NCBI RefSeq assembly: GCF_900130055.1
Contig: NZ_FQXU01000020.1
Coordinates: 1-51,989, forward strand
Source: Clostridium intestinale DSM 6191
Lineage (GTDB): Bacteria > Bacillota > Clostridia > Clostridiales > Clostridiaceae
Length of the DNA stretch: 51,989 nucleotides
Reading direction: 5' to 3'
Positions 48,322 to 51,989 of the stretch are shown in pieces. Under the pieces are notes generated by a model. It was not told the origin of the DNA and ran no database searches. It was given only the letters and a program-made list of their open reading frames with translations. The first letter of the stretch is position 1. The number at the start of each line of letters is the position of its first letter. The position numbers and the translations under genes were made by a program.

Positions 48322-49716
48322 TTAAACTTCAGATATATCAAATGTTTTTTGTATGATGTCTTTTTTAAATAAATATATAGCTAAAAAATAGATCATCATA
48401 TTTCTTTGAGCATAAAATGTATCTTTTGAAGGAGTTATAGTTTCTTTCTTTTTGGAATAAGTAATTTCTTTTCTGAAAACAGGACATAGGTCTGAAGAAT
48501 CGGATATATTAGAGATTTTAAATAATTGTTCATTAAACATGTCTTCAGATCTTAATGAGGCATTCCTATATCGCTCAGCTGAATCTATATCGGGAACATC
48601 AGGCCAAGAGGTAGTAAGTTGCCCATTTAATAAAATTCTTTTGTACAAAGATGATATATTGTTTTCGTAGCTACTATCGGCATCTTCATCAACAAAATAA
48701 ATTAATGAACTAAACATATAATTCAATAACTCTGTTGAAGAGTATTTTATTTCTTTTTTATCTGAGTTTTTATTAAAAATAGATTTATCACTATCAAAAA
48801 GCTCTAAGTGTTTTTTAGAAAAGGACATAAAATCTTCTTTAAAGTCTAAATAACCAGTGTTTTTATAAGTTAAATAGAAGTTTATATTTTCTAAGGTTGT
48901 AAGCTCTATATCTTCATTAGATAGCTCATTAAAAGTATGTTTTTCTTTAATTAAATCCATTAAGTCAAGAACAAGTTCTTTACTTTTTTCTTCTTTAGAA
49001 TAGTCGTAAAAGATATTTAAAGCTAAACAAAGCTTATTGCATTCTTGACTTGATAGCGAATAAATTTCTTCTTTAAAATCAGATAACATCCTTAGTATAT
49101 CTAAAGCAAAATTTTTATAAACGGCAGCATCATCATCAGAAGGCGCTAAATTAGAATAGTTATAATAAGCACACATCATAAATGCTTGATCTGAAAATTT
49201 AAATTTATTTTTTTTATCTATAAAAGTACTGTCATTTGAAGACGATGTTTTTTTGTCTACAAAAAATCCTTCTGGACTTCTTAATGATGTAGAATAAAAA
49301 TCAAGTTGATATTTAGCTAACTTTTTATAAACTTCTGATAATTCATATAGTTGTTTATCTACATCTTTAAAAAATGAGTAGTAATCAGATAACTCTAGTA
49401 TACTTAAGGTCATAAGAGCATTTGATATTACATTTATCTCTTTCTTAAATGTATTTTCATCCCAAGATAAATTACTTTTTGAAACAATCTTAGGATTCCC
49501 TTTTTTATAAATACATAGAAGTGGTGAATACTTATCAAATATGTTATTATCAGAATTGGATGAATGTTTTTTGTTTGATTTTGTGTAGTGAACTATTCCA
49601 CACTTTGAATTTAGTACAATGTTTTTTAATGATTCTTTTGAAAAAAAGAAAAGTTGATGTTTTATTTCTTCAGCAGAAATACTATTCATTCTGAAAAAAG
49701 GTCCTATATATCTCAA
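48322..49716 (-). CDS. Uncharacterised 464-aa protein
   Basis: The start is set at a TTG (MRYIGPFFRMNSISAEEIKHQLFFFSKESLK) eight bases after AGAGGTGG; a GTG at 49728 overlaps that ribosome site. The protein is soluble, with no signal peptide or membrane segment. It is rich in Ser, Lys, Asp and Tyr and predicted mostly helical, with pairs of helices that recall an alpha/alpha toroid (for example ALMTLSILELSDYYSFFKDVDKQLYELSEVYKKL and DQAFMMCAYYNYSNL). The late motif LLNGQLTTSWPDVPDIDSAERYRN is the best-conserved-looking part. Function and family were not recognised. It is divergent from rph. Confidence 0.75.
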   Translation of the reverse strand: MRYIGPFFRMNSISAEEIKHQLFFFSKESLKNIVLNSKCGIVHYTKSNKKHSSNSDNNIFDKYSPLLCIYKKGNPKIVSKSNLSWDENTFKKEINVISNALMTLSILELSDYYSFFKDVDKQLYELSEVYKKLAKYQLDFYSTSLRSPEGFFVDKKTSSSNDSTFIDKKNKFKFSDQAFMMCAYYNYSNLAPSDDDAAVYKNFALDILRMLSDFKEEIYSLSSQECNKLCLALNIFYDYSKEEKSKELVLDLMDLIKEKHTFNELSNEDIELTTLENINFYLTYKNTGYLDFKEDFMSFSKKHLELFDSDKSIFNKNSDKKEIKYSSTELLNYMFSSLIYFVDEDADSSYENNISSLYKRILLNGQLTTSWPDVPDIDSAERYRNASLRSEDMFNEQLFKISNISDSSDLCPVFRKEITYSKKKETITPSKDTFYAQRNMMIYFLAIYLFKKDIIQKTFDISEV

Positions 49717-49837
49717 ATAAAATTCCACCTCTTAAATTAATCCTTATATAAATAATATGAAAATATTAACAAAATGTTGCATAATAATAATACATTTATA
49801 TATTAAAAGTAGTAAAATAATACGGGAAGGTGATTGC

Positions 49838-50587
49838 ATGAGAATCGATGGAAGAAAAAATGAACAAATAAGACCAGTTAAAATTACAAGAAAATATACT
49901 AAGTTTGCAGAGGGATCTGTATTAATAGAAGTTGGAGAAACTAAGGTTATATGTACAGCGTCTATTGAGGATAAAGTTCCTCCATTTTTAAAAGGTTCAG
50001 GTGAAGGATGGATTACAGCAGAGTATAATATGTTGCCTAGATCTACCCATGTAAGAAAGCCTAGGGATATAGCTAAGCTTAAGATTGATGGAAGAACAAT
50101 GGAGATACAAAGACTTATAGGAAGAGCGTTACGTTCAGTTGTTGATTTAAAGGCATTGGGAGAAAAAACCATATGGATAGATTGTGATGTAATCCAAGCA
50201 GATGGTGGAACAAGAACTACATCAATTACTGGAGCGTTCATAGCTTTAGTGGATGCTGTTAACAAGCTTCATAGGGAAAGAAATTTTCAGGTTTATCCTA
50301 TAAGAAATTTTGTTACAGCTGTAAGTATAGGTATAGTTGATGAACAAAAAGTAATTGACCTATGTTATGAAGAGGATTCGAATGCAAAAGTTGATATGAA
50401 TGTTGTTATGACTGATGAGGGCGAGTTTGTGGAAGTTCAAGGAACTGGAGAAGAGGCTCCTTTTAATAGAAATGAATTAAATGATCTTTTATCTTTAGCT
50501 GAAAAAGGTGCTAAACAAATGATTTTGGCTCAAAAAGAAGCTTTAAAGATGGATGCTCTTTGGATAGGGACAGGAGAGAGAAAATAG
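49838..50587 (+). CDS. rph: Ribonuclease PH
   Basis: 249 aa from ATG 49838 ([20 protein letters not shown]) with GGGAAGGTGA upstream; the 27-codon longer frame is discarded. [45 protein letters not shown] and [24 protein letters not shown] are the phosphate- and RNA-binding segments. It is a phosphorolytic 3'-5' exonuclease that trims tRNA 3' ends. It forms an operon with the pyrophosphatase and phosphodiesterase genes, a common Firmicutes order. Confidence 0.97.
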   Translation: MRIDGRKNEQIRPVKITRKYTKFAEGSVLIEVGETKVICTASIEDKVPPFLKGSGEGWITAEYNMLPRSTHVRKPRDIAKLKIDGRTMEIQRLIGRALRSVVDLKALGEKTIWIDCDVIQADGGTRTTSITGAFIALVDAVNKLHRERNFQVYPIRNFVTAVSIGIVDEQKVIDLCYEEDSNAKVDMNVVMTDEGEFVEVQGTGEEAPFNRNELNDLLSLAEKGAKQMILAQKEALKMDALWIGTGERK

Positions 50588-50591
50588 AGAT

Positions 50592-51218
50592 ATGAGGAAG
50601 TTGATTTTAGCAACAAACAATAAAAATAAAGTTAAAGAAATAAGAGAAATATTAAAAGAACTTAAAATAGATATAATGAGTTTATCTGATCTAAACATAG
50701 ATGTTGATATAGAGGAAACCGGAAGTAGTTTTGAAGAAAATTCATTGATTAAAGCTAGAGGAATAGCAGATATTTTGAAGAAAAATAATTATAAAAACTT
50801 TATTGTAATGGCAGATGATTCAGGTTTAGAGGTTCCTTATTTAGGTGGAGAACCAGGTATTTTTTCTGCACGTTATTCTGGTGTACATGGTGACGATAAA
50901 GGTAATAATAATAAGCTGCTTTTAAAGCTTCAAGGGATACCAAAAAGTGATAGAAAAGCAAACTTTAGATGTGCAATAGGACTAATTGATAGCAATAATG
51001 TTGAAAAAGTAATAGAAGGTACAGTTGAGGGATTTATTACTGAAAGGGAAGAAGGAGAAGGTGGATTTGGGTACGATCCATTATTCTTTTATGAGCCATT
51101 AAACAAAACTTTTGGAGAACTTTCTTCAGAAGAAAAAAATTCTATTAGTCACAGAGCTAATGCTTTAAATAAACTTAAGAATGAAATAGAAGAACTATTA
51201 AATAAACAGGAGGAATAA
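50592..51218 (+). CDS. XTP/dITP pyrophosphatase (RdgB/HAM1 family)
   Basis: 208 aa. LILATNNKNKVKEIREIL at the start, ADDSGLEVPYLGGEPGIFSARYSG, EGEGGFGYDPLFFY and SHRANALNKL are the standard motifs. It hydrolyses non-canonical purine nucleoside triphosphates to keep them out of DNA and RNA. It starts 4 nt after rph and overlaps the next gene by 1 nt (TAATG). Confidence 0.96.
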   Translation: MRKLILATNNKNKVKEIREILKELKIDIMSLSDLNIDVDIEETGSSFEENSLIKARGIADILKKNNYKNFIVMADDSGLEVPYLGGEPGIFSARYSGVHGDDKGNNNKLLLKLQGIPKSDRKANFRCAIGLIDSNNVEKVIEGTVEGFITEREEGEGGFGYDPLFFYEPLNKTFGELSSEEKNSISHRANALNKLKNEIEELLNKQEE

Positions 51219-51697
51219 TGTTAGTTGCAGTAGTTTCAGATACCCATGGAGTTAGTGAATATATAAAAAAAGTAGCTAATGTAATAACTAAAGCTGATAT
51301 CTTAATTCATTTAGGAGATAATATAAGTGACTTAGATGAATTAAAAACAAAATTTACAGGAACAGTTTATGGAGTAAAAGGAAATTGTGATTTTGAGAAT
51401 TCAATTCCAAAAGAATTATTGATAGATATAGAGGGTAAAAAAATATTAATTACTCATGGGGATAGATATAATGTTAAGGCTGGAATTAACACATTATATT
51501 ATTCAGCACTTGAGAAAAAAGTAGATGTTGCACTATTTGGACATAGCCATATACCCTTAATTGTAGAGCAAGATGGAGTGTTGTTTGTTAATCCTGGAAG
51601 TCCTTCTCTGCCAAGGCTTAATGCAAGGACAATAGCCTTTTTAGAGGTTAATAAAGATAAGCCAGTAAGTGCTTATTTATATGAGATTAGAGTGTGA
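51218..51697 (+). CDS. YfcE/MJ0936-type metallophosphodiesterase
   Basis: 159 aa with GGAGGAATA before the ATG. VSDTHG, HLGDNISDLDEL, VKGNCD, ILITHGDRY and FGHSH are the five metal-binding blocks of the calcineurin-like YfcE family. FVNPGSPSLPR is the usual closing motif. It hydrolyses phosphodiesters in vitro; the natural substrate is unknown. It is the last gene of the rph operon. Confidence 0.95.
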   Translation: MLVAVVSDTHGVSEYIKKVANVITKADILIHLGDNISDLDELKTKFTGTVYGVKGNCDFENSIPKELLIDIEGKKILITHGDRYNVKAGINTLYYSALEKKVDVALFGHSHIPLIVEQDGVLFVNPGSPSLPRLNARTIAFLEVNKDKPVSAYLYEIRV

Positions 51698-51755
51698 ATA
51701 AAGAGCTAGACTTAATGCATGTTTTAGAAAGTAATAAAAAAATTTAAAAAGGGTA

Positions 51756-51784
51756 TTGACGTATTAAAATATATCGTGTAGAAT
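51756..51784 (+). promoter_or_regulatory. Promoter of the tRNA-Pro–tRNA-Gly transcript
   Basis: TTGACG (51756-51761), 17-bp spacer, TAGAAT (51779-51784). A short hairpin, TGTCGC (51791-51796) with GCGACA (51809-51814), lies just before the first tRNA and may guide 5' processing. Confidence 0.85.
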
Positions 51785-51817
51785 AATCATTGTCGCCGCG
51801 AGATGGTAGCGACATTG

Positions 51818-51893
51818 CGGGGTGTAGCGCAGATGGGAGCGCGCGTGGTTTGGGACCATGAGGTCGCAGGTTCAATCCCTGTCACCCCGACCA
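51818..51893 (+). tRNA. tRNA-Pro (anticodon UGG)
   Basis: Acceptor CGGGGTG/CACCCCG, D arm GCGC/GCGC, anticodon stem CGTGG/CCATG around TTTGGGA (anticodon TGG), T arm GCAGG-TTCAATC-CCTGT, discriminator A and encoded CCA. All stems pair apart from G-U wobbles. Confidence 0.97.
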
Positions 51894-51909
51894 CTTTTAA
51901 ATTTAATAA

Positions 51910-51983
51910 GCGGGTATCGTATATTGGTAATACTCTAGCCTTCCAAGCTAGTAAGGTGGGTTCGATTCCCACTACCCGCTCCA
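51910..51983 (+). tRNA. tRNA-Gly (anticodon UCC)
   Basis: Acceptor GCGGGTA/TACCCGC, anticodon stem CTAGC/GCTAG around CTTCCAA (anticodon TCC), T arm GTGGG-TTCGATT-CCCAC, discriminator T and encoded CCA. It lies 16 nt after tRNA-Pro on the same transcript; more tRNAs may follow beyond the window. Confidence 0.97.
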
Positions 51984-51989
51984 ATAAAA

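Noticed and set aside
51787-51984. Open frame of 65 codons on the minus strand
   Set aside because: It is the antisense of the tRNA-Pro and tRNA-Gly genes. The VGIEPT...LLAWKARVLP-type peptide is a well-known false protein from tRNA regions.

Overview
The window is AT-rich DNA with Shine-Dalgarno sites of the AGGAGG type, frequent TTG/GTG starts and clostridial housekeeping genes (pgi, pcrA, ligA, rph). It looks like a chromosome piece from a nitrogen-fixing Clostridium (cluster I); I do not name a species.

Region 1 (1-19.9 kb) is an accessory island. It opens with an array of 8-bp tandem repeats in front of a ribbon-helix-helix-like protein. A hydrolase and a Fic toxin with a small upstream antitoxin follow. 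Next come an ImmA/Xre repressor pair, an Xpf/ArpU-like sigma-type activator and three ungapped ~55-bp direct repeats that look like its promoters. A contractile tail operon follows (connector, adaptor, terminator, sheath, tube, frameshifted chaperone, tape measure, LysM, hub, baseplate, two fibres, XkdX, holin-like proteins, GH25 lysin). No capsid, portal, terminase or integrase gene is present, so this reads as an R-type phage tail-like bacteriocin (PBSX/diffocin style).

Region 2 (19.9-30.9 kb) holds two tandem copies of an unrecognised structured motif, a secreted PTP-like phosphatase, hemerythrin, pgi, a CapA-family protein and a triple-tyrosine repeat protein paired with a lytic transglycosylase. 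A second array of degenerate octamers follows, again just upstream of a paralogous ribbon-helix-helix protein, then YnfA and an EAL protein.

Region 3 (30.9-40 kb) is the most interesting part: an iron-only nitrogenase island. A one-component regulator (excisionase-type HTH fused to a COG1910/PF12727 molybdate-binding-like domain) is divergent from anfO. anfHDGK follows and appears to continue into a HEPN-like gene, a class I glutamine amidotransferase and a PNPOx-family flavoprotein. A convergent molbindin gene (mop) closes the island. Mo-binding proteins therefore flank a Mo-free nitrogenase. The ~700-bp anfH leader holds an 18-bp element shared with anfO, a 30-bp inverted repeat, and two hairpins with different stems but the same CCACGAA loop. 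A strong hairpin separates anfH from anfD.

Region 4 (40-52 kb) is ordinary core genome: a pseudouridine synthase, a TrpR-like YerC protein, pcrA, ligA, a peptide-binding lipoprotein, an unknown 464-aa protein, rph, an XTP/dITP pyrophosphatase, a YfcE-like phosphodiesterase, and tRNA-Pro(UGG) and tRNA-Gly(UCC).
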